From Bacillus sp. EB106-08-02-XG196 (GTDB lineage Bacteria > Bacillota > Bacilli > Bacillales > Cytobacillaceae): a stretch of 60,135 nucleotides of DNA. The notes beneath the pieces are model-generated. The model was not told the origin of the DNA and did no database searches. It worked only from the letters and a program-made list of their open reading frames with translations. A program made the position numbers and the translations under genes. Position 1 is the stretch's first letter; every line of letters begins with the position of its first letter. Shown here piece after piece: positions 23,603-32,071 of this stretch. The DNA lies in NCBI RefSeq assembly GCF_013396335.1, contig NZ_JABWSY010000024.1:1-60135 (forward strand), in the 5' to 3' direction.

Positions 23603-24913
23603 TTGATTACCGACGAAAGTCTAGCTAAAATAAAGGCGTATTTTCAAGAATTACAGATAAGTGATGAAGAACAACATCATTCACTTGGAAATACTGGAAG
23701 AGTAACGTTAATACCAAAAACAGAACAGGAAATTTCGGCTATTTTAGAATTTGCCAATACTAATAAATACAGCATTACCACCATGGGAAATGGCACAAAA
23801 AGAGGATACGGCGGGCTGTTAGAAAAAGCAGACATTCTCTTGTCGTTAGCTCAATATACTGGAATCGTTGAACATAATCCAGGTGATATGACTTTGACAG
23901 TGAAATCTGGGACACCCTTCCAAGAAATTCAAAACTATTTAGGACAGTACAATCAAAAAATTCCACTTGATCCTTTCTATCCAAATGATTCCACTATTGG
24001 AGGAATCATTTCTGCCAATGATAGTGGACCAAAAAGAATGGGGTACGGTTCAGCAAGGGACAATGTTATTGGTTTTAGAATGGTCTACCCCGATGGAACA
24101 CTTATCCGGTCTGGTGGAAAAGTGGTAAAAAACGTTGCCGGCTATGATATGAATAAGTTATTTATCGGTGCAATGGGAACGCTTGGTGTCGTGTCCGAGG
24201 TGACAATGAAACTGCGGCCCATACCAAAATATGAATCTATTCTTTTCGTATCCTTTCTTGAAAATAATCTAGAAGAGATTCAGGCATTTGCAGTCAAGGT
24301 GCTTGATTCTATGATTGAACCCATCAGCCTCGAGATCCTAACCCCCTCCTTAGCTGGGAAATTGACAAACATTAATCAATGGACATTGCTTATTTCGTTT
24401 GAAGATGTGAAGAGCTCAGTACACTACCAAGAAAATGTTATCAGGAGTATTGCACCTGAAAAAACTACACTAACATCCCTTTCACAAAATGAAGCAAAAT
24501 TCTTCTGGGATAGATTTTATCACCACCAACCTAATGGATTAACACATTCTACAGTGGCAGTACTCAAAATCGGTGTGGCTAATTTAGATGTCATAAAGAT
24601 AGTAAAAGATGCAGAACTAATCGGTGATTCTTGTCATGTTTCCATCGAAGCACATGGAGGGTTAGGAACGGGCTTATGCCAAATGACGATTCGTGGTGCA
24701 AATGATGATGTCGTTTCTGCTATTAAACTGATAAGAGAACAATCTGTACATCTAGGAGGATATGCGATAGCAAAGCACCTGCTATTCGCGCTACGCAAGA
24801 CCGTAAATGTTTGGGGAGATCAGACTTCATCCCATTTTCTTTTTAAAGGCATCAAACAAAAAATTGATCCTAACCAAACCTTAAACCCAAGTCGTTTCGT
24901 TGGGGGGATATAA
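23603..24913 (+). CDS. glcE: glycolate oxidase FAD-binding subunit (GlcE-like), 436 aa
   Basis: This is a PCMH-type FAD-binding protein with IPKTEQEISAILEFAN near the start, TMGNGTKRGYGG, the FAD loop DSTIGGIISANDSGPKRMGYGSARD and RSGGKVVKNVAGYDMNKL. It lacks the long C-terminal oxidase domain seen in GlcD, as expected for the GlcE subunit of the glycolate oxidase complex. I prefer TTG at 23603, which has GGAGGTGA 5-6 nt upstream; the longer frame from 23567 has no site. It is the first gene of the glcE-glcF-glcD-glcB operon; the next start lies 1 bp after its stop. Confidence 0.85.
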   Translation: MITDESLAKIKAYFQELQISDEEQHHSLGNTGRVTLIPKTEQEISAILEFANTNKYSITTMGNGTKRGYGGLLEKADILLSLAQYTGIVEHNPGDMTLTVKSGTPFQEIQNYLGQYNQKIPLDPFYPNDSTIGGIISANDSGPKRMGYGSARDNVIGFRMVYPDGTLIRSGGKVVKNVAGYDMNKLFIGAMGTLGVVSEVTMKLRPIPKYESILFVSFLENNLEEIQAFAVKVLDSMIEPISLEILTPSLAGKLTNINQWTLLISFEDVKSSVHYQENVIRSIAPEKTTLTSLSQNEAKFFWDRFYHHQPNGLTHSTVAVLKIGVANLDVIKIVKDAELIGDSCHVSIEAHGGLGTGLCQMTIRGANDDVVSAIKLIREQSVHLGGYAIAKHLLFALRKTVNVWGDQTSSHFLFKGIKQKIDPNQTLNPSRFVGGI

Positions 24914-24914
24914 C

Positions 24915-26267
24915 ATGAGTGTAAAAGAAAAACAAGACCTGCACTGCACTTCTTCTCTAGGAAACTATTTATGGCGTGACCCACCACAGGAAAGTAAGTG
25001 GGCGGATTGTGTTCATTGTGGTATGTGCCTAGAATCATGTCCTACATATGAACAAAGTGGTGAAGAGCAGCATTCCCCGCGCGGTCGTGTTTATCTGATA
25101 AAAGCAGTGGCCGAGGGAAAGTTGAATGTGGATGAACATTTTGCGGAGCCCGTTTTTTCTTGTTTAGATTGCCGTGCCTGTACCACGGCATGTCCTGTTG
25201 ATATAGATGTTGGCGGTCTCATAGAGGAGGCACGAGGCCAAATCAGGCAAGCTATGCCACTTAAGGGGTGGAAGGGAGCGGTGAACAAGTTCTTTCTTCA
25301 TGGCGTGTTCCCTCATCATAATCGCTTACGGTCGCTCGGCGGTCTGTTACGATTTTATCAAAAAAGCGGCATGCAAAAAGTGGCCAGAAAAACAAAGCTC
25401 ATTCATATCATGCCGCAGCATTTAACGGAAATGGAATCAATTATGCCGGAAGTAAAAGGGTCTGTCCGTAATAAATTCAATTCCGTCATAAAAGCTAAAG
25501 GTGAATCAAAGCATAAAGTGGCAATGCTGACTGGCTGTGTGATGGACGTTTTTTTTAGTGATATCAATGAGTCCACAATCAATGTGCTTACTAGGAATGG
25601 AAATGATGTGAGTATCCCGAAAAACCAAACGTGCTGTGGTGCTTTGCATGTTCATGCAGGTGACAGAGAGATGGGCAGGAAGCTGGCGAAGCAGAATATT
25701 GAAGCATTTGAGAACGCGGAAAAGGTGATTGTCAATGCAGCTGGCTGCGGATGCATGATGAAGGAATATGCAGAATTATTTCGTGATGAACCAGAGTGGA
25801 AAGAACGTGCTGAAGAATTCGAAGAGAAGGTAGTAGATATATCCAAATACTTGCATGACACTGGATATGAAAAGCCAAAAGCAATGATGAATATGCGTAT
25901 CACCTATCATGATGCATGTCATTTAGCACATGGCCAAGGAGTAAGGAAAGAACCTCGAGAGATTCTCCTCGACATTCCAGGCGTAGATATGGTTCAAATG
26001 CCTAATGCAGACAGGTGTTGTGGAAGTGCCGGAATCTATAATATTACCAATCCTGAAATGGCTGATGCAGTGCTTAAAAGTAAAATGGAAAATGTCCCTG
26101 AAGACGTTGAAATGATTTCGATGGGGAACCCCGGCTGCATGATGCAAATGGCTTTGGGTGTCCAGAAATACGGAAGAAATCAGAAGATTGTCCACACCGT
26201 ACAGCTGCTCGATTGGGCTTATCAAAAAGAAGAAGGGGATTTGAATGATGTCAGTCATGAAAATTGA
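24915..26267 (+). CDS. glcF: glycolate oxidase iron-sulfur subunit (GlcF-like), 450 aa
   Basis: Two 4Fe-4S clusters are visible in CVHCGMCLESCPTY (about residue 34) and CLDCRACTTACPVD (about residue 85). Two CCG domains follow: one around CGALHVHAGD, preceded by QTCC, and one around DRCCGSAGIYNI. These bind further cofactor and pass electrons from the FAD subunits to the respiratory chain. The order matches GlcF and the lactate/glycolate dehydrogenase family. TGGGGGGAT precedes ATG 24915. It overlaps glcD by 23 bp, implying translational coupling. Confidence 0.88.
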   Translation: MSVKEKQDLHCTSSLGNYLWRDPPQESKWADCVHCGMCLESCPTYEQSGEEQHSPRGRVYLIKAVAEGKLNVDEHFAEPVFSCLDCRACTTACPVDIDVGGLIEEARGQIRQAMPLKGWKGAVNKFFLHGVFPHHNRLRSLGGLLRFYQKSGMQKVARKTKLIHIMPQHLTEMESIMPEVKGSVRNKFNSVIKAKGESKHKVAMLTGCVMDVFFSDINESTINVLTRNGNDVSIPKNQTCCGALHVHAGDREMGRKLAKQNIEAFENAEKVIVNAAGCGCMMKEYAELFRDEPEWKERAEEFEEKVVDISKYLHDTGYEKPKAMMNMRITYHDACHLAHGQGVRKEPREILLDIPGVDMVQMPNADRCCGSAGIYNITNPEMADAVLKSKMENVPEDVEMISMGNPGCMMQMALGVQKYGRNQKIVHTVQLLDWAYQKEEGDLNDVSHEN

Positions 26268-27705
26268 AACCACTGACAAGCATATTATTAATCTCGCAGC
26301 AATCGTGGGAGCTACTCGTTCCATTTTGTATAAAAAAGTAGATTTGCTCGCCTATGATTGCGATGGGTTTACGATTCATAAGCATATTCCAAAAGCTGTT
26401 GTCTTTCCAAAAAATACAGAAGAAGTAGCCAAATTAGTTAAATATTGCTCTGAAAATAAGCTACCTTTCCTTGCCCGCGGTGCGGGAACAGGGTTAAGCG
26501 GCGGGGCAATTCCAATAAATGGTGAAGTGATCATCAGCATGGTTCGAATGAAAAAACTAATCAGTGTAGACCTTGAAAATAGGAGAGCGGTAGTTGAACC
26601 TGGCTTCGTCAATCTGAAACTAACAAACTCTATTTCTGATAAAGGCTATTATTATGCCCCTGATCCTTCTAGTCAATATTGCTGCACAATCGGAGGGAAT
26701 GTCGCAGAAAATGCAGGCGGGGCACACTGTCTTAAATATGGAGTAACAACTAACCATATTCTTGGTCTCGAAGTAGTGCTGCCAAATGGAGAGATTATCG
26801 AAATTGGCAGGAATGGAGTGTTGGATGAGCCTGGATACGACTTACTCGGTCTATTGACTGGTTCAGAAGGGACGCTGGGAATTGTCACGAAAATTACGGT
26901 GCGAATTCTCAAAAATCCAGAAGGAAAACAGACGGTATTAGCATATTTCGATAGAGTTGAAGATGGAAGCCAGGCTGTTTCAGATATTATTTCAGCAGGT
27001 ATTGTCCCGGCCGCACTGGAAATGATGGACAAAACAGCGATTGAAGCGGTGGAGGCTGCAGCATTCCCTGTAGGTCATCCAACGGATATAGAAGCGGTTT
27101 TACTAATAGAAGTCGACGGAATTGCCGCAGGGATAGAAGAACAAATCAACCAAATCTTAGAGGTCTGTAAAAAAAGCAATGTCCGTGAGGTTCGAGCCGC
27201 AAAGGATGAGGAAGAAAGAGGACGTTGGTGGGCCAATCGTAAAACAGGCTTTGGGGCAATGGGTGCTATTTCTCCTGATTATTTAGTGCAGGATGGGGTC
27301 ATTCCTAGGAGCAAGCTCCCAGAAGTCCTGCGAAAAATTGCTCAAATAAGTAAAGAATCTGGTTTACGGATTGCCAATATTTTTCATGCAGGCGATGGAA
27401 ATCTCCATCCACTTGTTCTATTTGATGCACGTAGGCCAGGAGAAACCGAAAAAGCATTAGAAGCGGGAAGTGCATGTTTGAAAGCTTGTGCAGATGTTGG
27501 CGGTACGATAACTGGTGAGCATGGGGTTGGAATTGAAAAGCGTGAAGAAATGCGCTTTGTTTTTAAAGAGGAGGAAATCCTTGCACAAACCAATATACGT
27601 GAAGTGTTTAATCCAGATAATCTCTTAAATGCCGGGAAACTGTTTCCCACCCCAGGCCGTTGTGTTGAAGTAAAAAAAGAAATGAAAGCGAATGTTCTTT
27701 CATAG
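26245..27705 (+). CDS. glcD: glycolate oxidase catalytic FAD subunit (GlcD-like), 486 aa
   Basis: This is an FAD-linked oxidase of the vanillyl-alcohol-oxidase/PCMH fold. It contains ARGAGTGLSGGAIP, YAPDPSSQYCCTIGGNVAENA, LTGSEGTLGIVTKI and, in the C-terminal domain, NIFHAGDGNLHPL and TGEHGVGIEKREEM, whose histidines form the substrate site. It oxidises glycolate to glyoxylate with GlcE and GlcF; D-lactate is an alternative substrate in the family. Two in-frame ATGs lie at 26245 and 26248, with AGGGGAT upstream. Malate synthase G starts 45 bp later, which supports glycolate over lactate. Confidence 0.88.
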   Translation: MMSVMKIETTDKHIINLAAIVGATRSILYKKVDLLAYDCDGFTIHKHIPKAVVFPKNTEEVAKLVKYCSENKLPFLARGAGTGLSGGAIPINGEVIISMVRMKKLISVDLENRRAVVEPGFVNLKLTNSISDKGYYYAPDPSSQYCCTIGGNVAENAGGAHCLKYGVTTNHILGLEVVLPNGEIIEIGRNGVLDEPGYDLLGLLTGSEGTLGIVTKITVRILKNPEGKQTVLAYFDRVEDGSQAVSDIISAGIVPAALEMMDKTAIEAVEAAAFPVGHPTDIEAVLLIEVDGIAAGIEEQINQILEVCKKSNVREVRAAKDEEERGRWWANRKTGFGAMGAISPDYLVQDGVIPRSKLPEVLRKIAQISKESGLRIANIFHAGDGNLHPLVLFDARRPGETEKALEAGSACLKACADVGGTITGEHGVGIEKREEMRFVFKEEEILAQTNIREVFNPDNLLNAGKLFPTPGRCVEVKKEMKANVLS

Positions 27706-27750
27706 AAACGCTGTTTCGTAATAATAAACAATAAGTAGGAGGAATTGTAA

Positions 27751-29928
27751 ATGGTTAACTATGTGAAAGTGGGAGATTTACAGGTAGCGAGTGAACTCTA
27801 TGAGTTTATTAATTCTGAAGCCTTGCCAGGCAGTCAAGTAGAACAGAAGGCATTTTGGGCGGATTTTGAGAGGATTATCACCAATCTGACTCCGAAAAAT
27901 AAGGAATTACTCGCAAGAAGAGATGAACTTCAAAGGAAAATTAATACTTGGCATAGGGAAAATAAAGAATTCGATTTTAATAGCTACAAAGCTTACTTAG
28001 AGGAAATCGGCTATCTGCTGCCAGAACCTGAGGATTTTAGCATTTCTACTGAAGGGGCAGATGATGAAATTGCTCGTAAAGCTGGTCCTCAATTAGTCGT
28101 GCCTGTTGATAATGCCCGCTATGCGATTAATGCAGCCAATGCCCGCTGGGGAAGTTTATACGATGCATTATATGGTACGGATGTCATAAGTGATGAAAAT
28201 GGTGCCAAGGCACAAGGTGGATATAATCCTGTACGCGGGGAGAAAGTCATCGCGTTTGCTAGAGAATTCCTTGACCAGAGTGTTCCTTTGCAGGTTGGGT
28301 CACATAAAGAGGCTGTAAGCTATTCCATAGACCAAGGAAGTTTAATGGTAACCTTACGTAATGGGGATCTAGCCCGTTTGAAAAATGAAGAGAAATTTGC
28401 TGGCTATCAAGGTGAACCAACCCAGCCATCTGCGGTCCTATTGAAAAATAATGATAACTATTTTGAAATCCAAATTGACCACAGCCATCCAATTGGAAAA
28501 ACAGATGCTGCAGGTGTAAAGGATATTCTCCTAGAATCGGCACTCACTTCGATCATGGATTGCGAGGACTCTGTGGCAGCGGTGGATGCACAGGATAAGG
28601 TACTCGTATACCGGAATTGGCTGGGCTTAAATAATGGTACACTTTCCGCCATTTTTACAAAAGGAAATAAAACCTTAACACGGAAACTGAATCCTGATCG
28701 CAGTTATTTGTCACCTAGTGGCAGTGAATTCACTTTGCCTGGAACTGCGTTAATGCTCGTTCGAAATGTCGGGCATTTGATGACCAATAATGCAATTCTT
28801 GATGGGGACGGTAATGAAGTGCAAGAGGGAATTATCGATGCTGTTGTTACCTCTTTATGTGCCAAGCATTCTATCATTGGAAACACTAGCTCCAAAAATT
28901 CCGAAACAGGTTCCATTTATATTGTAAAGCCAAAAATGCACGGTCCAGTAGAAGCAGCTTTTGCCAATGAGCTATTTAATCAGACAGAAGATTTACTAGG
29001 ATTAGCCAGAAATACATTAAAAATAGGTGTAATGGATGAGGAACGCCGGACATCGTTAAATCTCAAAGCGTGTATCCGGGAAGTTAAGGAACGTGTAGTA
29101 TTCATAAACACTGGATTCCTTGACCGGACGGGCGATGAAATGCACACTTCCATGGAGGCAGGTGCGATGATTCGAAAAAATGAAATGAAATCCACACTTT
29201 GGTTGCAAAGCTATGAAAAATCAAATGTTAACAATGGTCTGTCTACGGGATTCCAAGGAAGAGCACAAATCGGTAAAGGTATGTGGGCGATGCCTGATTT
29301 AATGAAGAATATGCTAGAGCAAAAAATCGGACATTTATTGGCTGGAGGAAATACAGCGTGGGTTCCATCTCCAACGGCTGCAACCCTGCACGCACTTCAT
29401 TACCACAAAGTAAACGTGAAGGAAGTACAAAATAATCTTATAGGAAGCATTTCTGATTTACGAGATGATATTTTGCAAATTCCTGTTGCTGAAAATACAA
29501 ATTGGAGTCAAGAAGAAATTCAAGCAGAGCTTGATAATAATGCTCAAGGGATACTAGGTTATGTGGTAAGGTGGGTTGAGCAGGGAATAGGCTGCTCAAA
29601 GGTACCAGATATTAATAATATTGCACTTATGGAAGACCGGGCCACTCTCCGTATTTCCAGCCAGCATGTTGCGAACTGGCTGCACCATGGAATTTGCAAG
29701 AAGGAACAAGTGGTAGAAACAATGGAACGCATGGCTAAGGTAGTGGATGAACAAAATGCTGGGGACACTAATTATAGACCAATGGCACCTGATTTCGATC
29801 ATTCTGTTGCGTTCCAGGCTGCTTGTGATCTTGTATTTAAGGGCTATGACCAGCCAAGTGGATATACTGAGCCCATCTTGCACAGCCGCCGACTAGAAGC
29901 GAAAGCTAAATTTTCAATCAGATCCTAA
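27751..29928 (+). CDS. glcB: malate synthase G, 725 aa
   Basis: It condenses glyoxylate with acetyl-CoA to give malate. Family hallmarks include MDCEDSVAAVDA, GPVEAAFANELF, FLDRTGDEMHTSMEAGAM, NNGLSTGFQGRAQIGKGMW and AGGNTAWVPSPTAATLHALHYH. The length of 725 aa is that of the monomeric G isoform (GlcB) and not of the roughly 530-aa A isoform that accompanies isocitrate lyase. As the last gene of the glc operon it would consume the glyoxylate made by GlcDEF. TAGGAGGAA precedes the ATG. Confidence 0.95.
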   Translation: MVNYVKVGDLQVASELYEFINSEALPGSQVEQKAFWADFERIITNLTPKNKELLARRDELQRKINTWHRENKEFDFNSYKAYLEEIGYLLPEPEDFSISTEGADDEIARKAGPQLVVPVDNARYAINAANARWGSLYDALYGTDVISDENGAKAQGGYNPVRGEKVIAFAREFLDQSVPLQVGSHKEAVSYSIDQGSLMVTLRNGDLARLKNEEKFAGYQGEPTQPSAVLLKNNDNYFEIQIDHSHPIGKTDAAGVKDILLESALTSIMDCEDSVAAVDAQDKVLVYRNWLGLNNGTLSAIFTKGNKTLTRKLNPDRSYLSPSGSEFTLPGTALMLVRNVGHLMTNNAILDGDGNEVQEGIIDAVVTSLCAKHSIIGNTSSKNSETGSIYIVKPKMHGPVEAAFANELFNQTEDLLGLARNTLKIGVMDEERRTSLNLKACIREVKERVVFINTGFLDRTGDEMHTSMEAGAMIRKNEMKSTLWLQSYEKSNVNNGLSTGFQGRAQIGKGMWAMPDLMKNMLEQKIGHLLAGGNTAWVPSPTAATLHALHYHKVNVKEVQNNLIGSISDLRDDILQIPVAENTNWSQEEIQAELDNNAQGILGYVVRWVEQGIGCSKVPDINNIALMEDRATLRISSQHVANWLHHGICKKEQVVETMERMAKVVDEQNAGDTNYRPMAPDFDHSVAFQAACDLVFKGYDQPSGYTEPILHSRRLEAKAKFSIRS

Positions 29929-29939
29929 TTCATGTTGAG

Positions 29940-29971
29940 GTCAGGGCGTTTTATTGATAAAATGCCCTGAC
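29940..29971. promoter_or_regulatory. 15-bp inverted repeat between glcB and the IclR gene
   Basis: GTCAGGGC-GTTTTAT pairs with ATAAAA-T-GCCCTGAC across a 2-nt centre. There is no T-run after it, so it is at best an atypical terminator; an operator or mRNA-stability element is possible. Confidence 0.5.
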
Positions 29972-29999
29972 AAAGTTCTGCATAAAGAGGTGAGCAATT

Positions 30000-30833
30000 T
30001 TGCAGAGAGATAATGTGGTGAAGTCTGTAAGCAGGGCACTGGATATTATCGCACTAGTGGGAATGAAAAAAGGCGGACTTGGTGTAACAGAGATTGCGAA
30101 TCAAATCGATATCAATAAAAGCTCTGTTTTTAGAACCCTTTCTACACTTGTTCAATACGGATATATCGAACAGGATCGTGAAACAGGTAAATACAAGCTT
30201 GGCTATAAGTTTCTGGATATTAGCTCGAAGCTGTTAGAATCAATCGATATAAGGTCTGAAGCGAAACCCTTTCTAAAGGAACTAGAAAATAAGACGAATG
30301 AAGTCATTCATCTGGTTGTCTACGACCAAGGGGAAGTCGTCTACATTGAGAAATTAGAAGGAACGGAAACTTTAAGAACTCATTCAAAGGTTGGAAAAAG
30401 AGCTCCGATGCATTGTACATCCGTTGGGAAGGCCATTCTAGCCCATTTACCTGAAAATGATGTCCTTTCAATCCTGGACCGAAAAGGAATGCCCTATCAT
30501 ACAGACCATACCATTACTTCAATCGAAGCATTCCTACAAGAGTTACAGCAAATAAGACAAAGGGGTTATGCTTTGGATTTGGAAGAAAATGAATACGGGA
30601 TAACCTGTATCGCTGCTCCGATTTTTGACCATCTCGGAAACGTAGTCGCCGCTGTGAGTATATCGGGACCAACCACGAGGATGACCTCTAAGCAGTTGAA
30701 TCAACTCGGTCCCCTAATGATTCAAACAAGCCAGCAGCTATCAGCGAGACTAGGGCATCAGATGCCCATCCAAGGTGAAAAACGAGGTAAGCGGCGGGAA
30801 CCAGAAGAGGCAAATGATGCCCGTCCAAGGTGA
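30000..30833 (+). CDS. IclR-family transcriptional regulator, 277 aa
   Basis: An N-terminal winged HTH (about residues 5-65: ALDIIALVG, GVTEIANQIDINKSSVFRTLSTL) precedes an IclR effector domain with TNEVIHLVVYDQGEVVYIEK, HCTSVGKAILAHLP and YGITCIAAPIFD. IclR proteins often repress genes for glyoxylate, acetate or aromatic use, so this is the likely controller of the upstream glc operon, sensing glycolate or glyoxylate (inference). TTG start with AGAGGTGA 6 nt upstream. The last 25 residues, after GHQMPIQ, come from a tandem duplication and are strongly basic. The ancestral end was probably GHQMPVQM. Confidence 0.88.
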   Translation: MQRDNVVKSVSRALDIIALVGMKKGGLGVTEIANQIDINKSSVFRTLSTLVQYGYIEQDRETGKYKLGYKFLDISSKLLESIDIRSEAKPFLKELENKTNEVIHLVVYDQGEVVYIEKLEGTETLRTHSKVGKRAPMHCTSVGKAILAHLPENDVLSILDRKGMPYHTDHTITSIEAFLQELQQIRQRGYALDLEENEYGITCIAAPIFDHLGNVVAAVSISGPTTRMTSKQLNQLGPLMIQTSQQLSARLGHQMPIQGEKRGKRREPEEANDARPR

Positions 30834-30894
30834 AAAACGTGTCAAGCGGGAATCGGAGGGTGCAAATGATGCCCGTCCAAATGTAAAAATCTAG
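30762..30894 (+). repeat. tandem duplication at the 3' end of the IclR gene
   Basis: Units start with ATGCCC(A/G)TCCAA at 30762, 30817 and 30869. Unit 1 is 55 bp, unit 2 is 52 bp and the third is partial. The third copy still reads ATGCCCGTCCAAATG-TAA, which looks like the original gene end. Because 55 is not a multiple of 3, the reading frame shifts in unit 2 and stops at 30833. Confidence 0.8.
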
Positions 30895-30945
30895 GAAACA
30901 AGGAAACAGGCATTAAACCTAAACCCCTGTTCTAAGTTACAGTAA

Positions 30946-30984
30946 GAAGCCGCAAAAACTTGAGTAAAGTTTTGCGGCTTTTTC
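30946..30984. terminator. bidirectional intrinsic terminator
   Basis: AAGCCGCAAAA-ACTT gagt AAGT-TTTGCGGCTT stem with T-runs on both strands; serves the IclR gene and the converging reductase gene. Confidence 0.88.
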
Positions 30985-30986
30985 CT

Positions 30987-31976
30987 TTAAATTTTTACAA
31001 TAAATCGACCTCTTGCCTGCCCTTGTAATATGATTGGTAGAGTTTGTGGAAGCTCTTCTAGTCTTATTTCTTTGAAAATGGAATCCAAAACTTCCGGTTT
31101 GAAATCAGTTGCCATCCGCTCCCAAAGTGGTTTGCGTACTTCCATTGGACAATAGACAGAATCAATCCCAAGGAGATTAATACCCCGAAGGATGAATGGA
31201 AACACAGTAGTAGGAACATTTCCGCCGCCGGTTAATCCACTGACAGCAACTGACCCATTGTAATGAATTTTACTTAAAATTGCCGCCAGAGATTCTCCGC
31301 CAACTGGGTCAACAGCAGCTGCCCAAAGTTGTTTATCTAGAGCTTTTACGTTTCCGTTGTAAACCTCATCCCTAGAAATAACCTCTTTTGCGCCGAGTTT
31401 ATGTAAATAACCCTGTTCACTCGATTTTCCTGTACTTGCGACAACCTCGTAGCCTCGTTTCGCTAAAATGGCAACCGCGATACTTCCCACGCCTCCAGTA
31501 GCACCGGTAACTAACACTTTCCCTTTTTCAGGAGTAAGCCCATTTTCTTCAAGTCTTTGAACTGATAGGGCTGCGGTTAATCCGGCGGTTCCATAGATCA
31601 TCGCTTCTTTTAATGTAAGGTTTTCTGGTAACGGTACAATCCAATCAGCTGGAATTCGTGCATATTCACTGAAACCACCATAATGGGAGACACCAATTTC
31701 GTAGCTTGTTGCAATGACTTGATCCCCCGCTGAGTAACGAGGATCTTCAGATGAGACCACAACTCCTGCCAAATCAATTCCTGGTACAAAAGGATATGAC
31801 CTTACGATTTTACCTTCAGGAATACTGGCTAATCCATCTTTGTAATTAATGCTAGAATAGGCAACCTTGATTAGTACCTCGCCGGCTGGTAAATCATTAA
31901 GGGAAAGACTTTTAACCCCAATACTGAAATCAGTTTCTGTCTTATCAACGACAAAGGCTTTAAAATTCTCATTCAT
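30987..31976 (-). CDS. YhdH/AcuI-type zinc-free MDR oxidoreductase (acrylyl-CoA reductase family), 329 aa
   Basis: This is a medium-chain dehydrogenase/reductase with the quinone-oxidoreductase start (SSINYKDGLASIPEGKIV, VPGIDLAGVV) and the NADPH motif VTGATGGVGSIAVAIL (about residues 155-170). Structural and catalytic zinc cysteines are absent. YhdH/YhfP and AcuI proteins share this pattern; AcuI reduces acryloyl-CoA to propionyl-CoA. The physiological substrate here is unproven. AAAGGAGGT precedes the ATG. It is a single-gene unit. Confidence 0.82.
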   Translation of the reverse strand: MNENFKAFVVDKTETDFSIGVKSLSLNDLPAGEVLIKVAYSSINYKDGLASIPEGKIVRSYPFVPGIDLAGVVVSSEDPRYSAGDQVIATSYEIGVSHYGGFSEYARIPADWIVPLPENLTLKEAMIYGTAGLTAALSVQRLEENGLTPEKGKVLVTGATGGVGSIAVAILAKRGYEVVASTGKSSEQGYLHKLGAKEVISRDEVYNGNVKALDKQLWAAAVDPVGGESLAAILSKIHYNGSVAVSGLTGGGNVPTTVFPFILRGINLLGIDSVYCPMEVRKPLWERMATDFKPEVLDSIFKEIRLEELPQTLPIILQGQARGRFIVKI

Positions 31977-32071
31977 TATAATGACCTCCTTTAATTTAAA
32001 AATTTTCCATTTTCATCATACTACATTATAGTAAAACTATTAAACTCTTACATAAAACTGGAGTGGTGATT

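Noticed and set aside
26673..27032. 119-codon - strand frame inside glcD
   Set aside because: It is an antisense shadow of a clearly coding, conserved gene.
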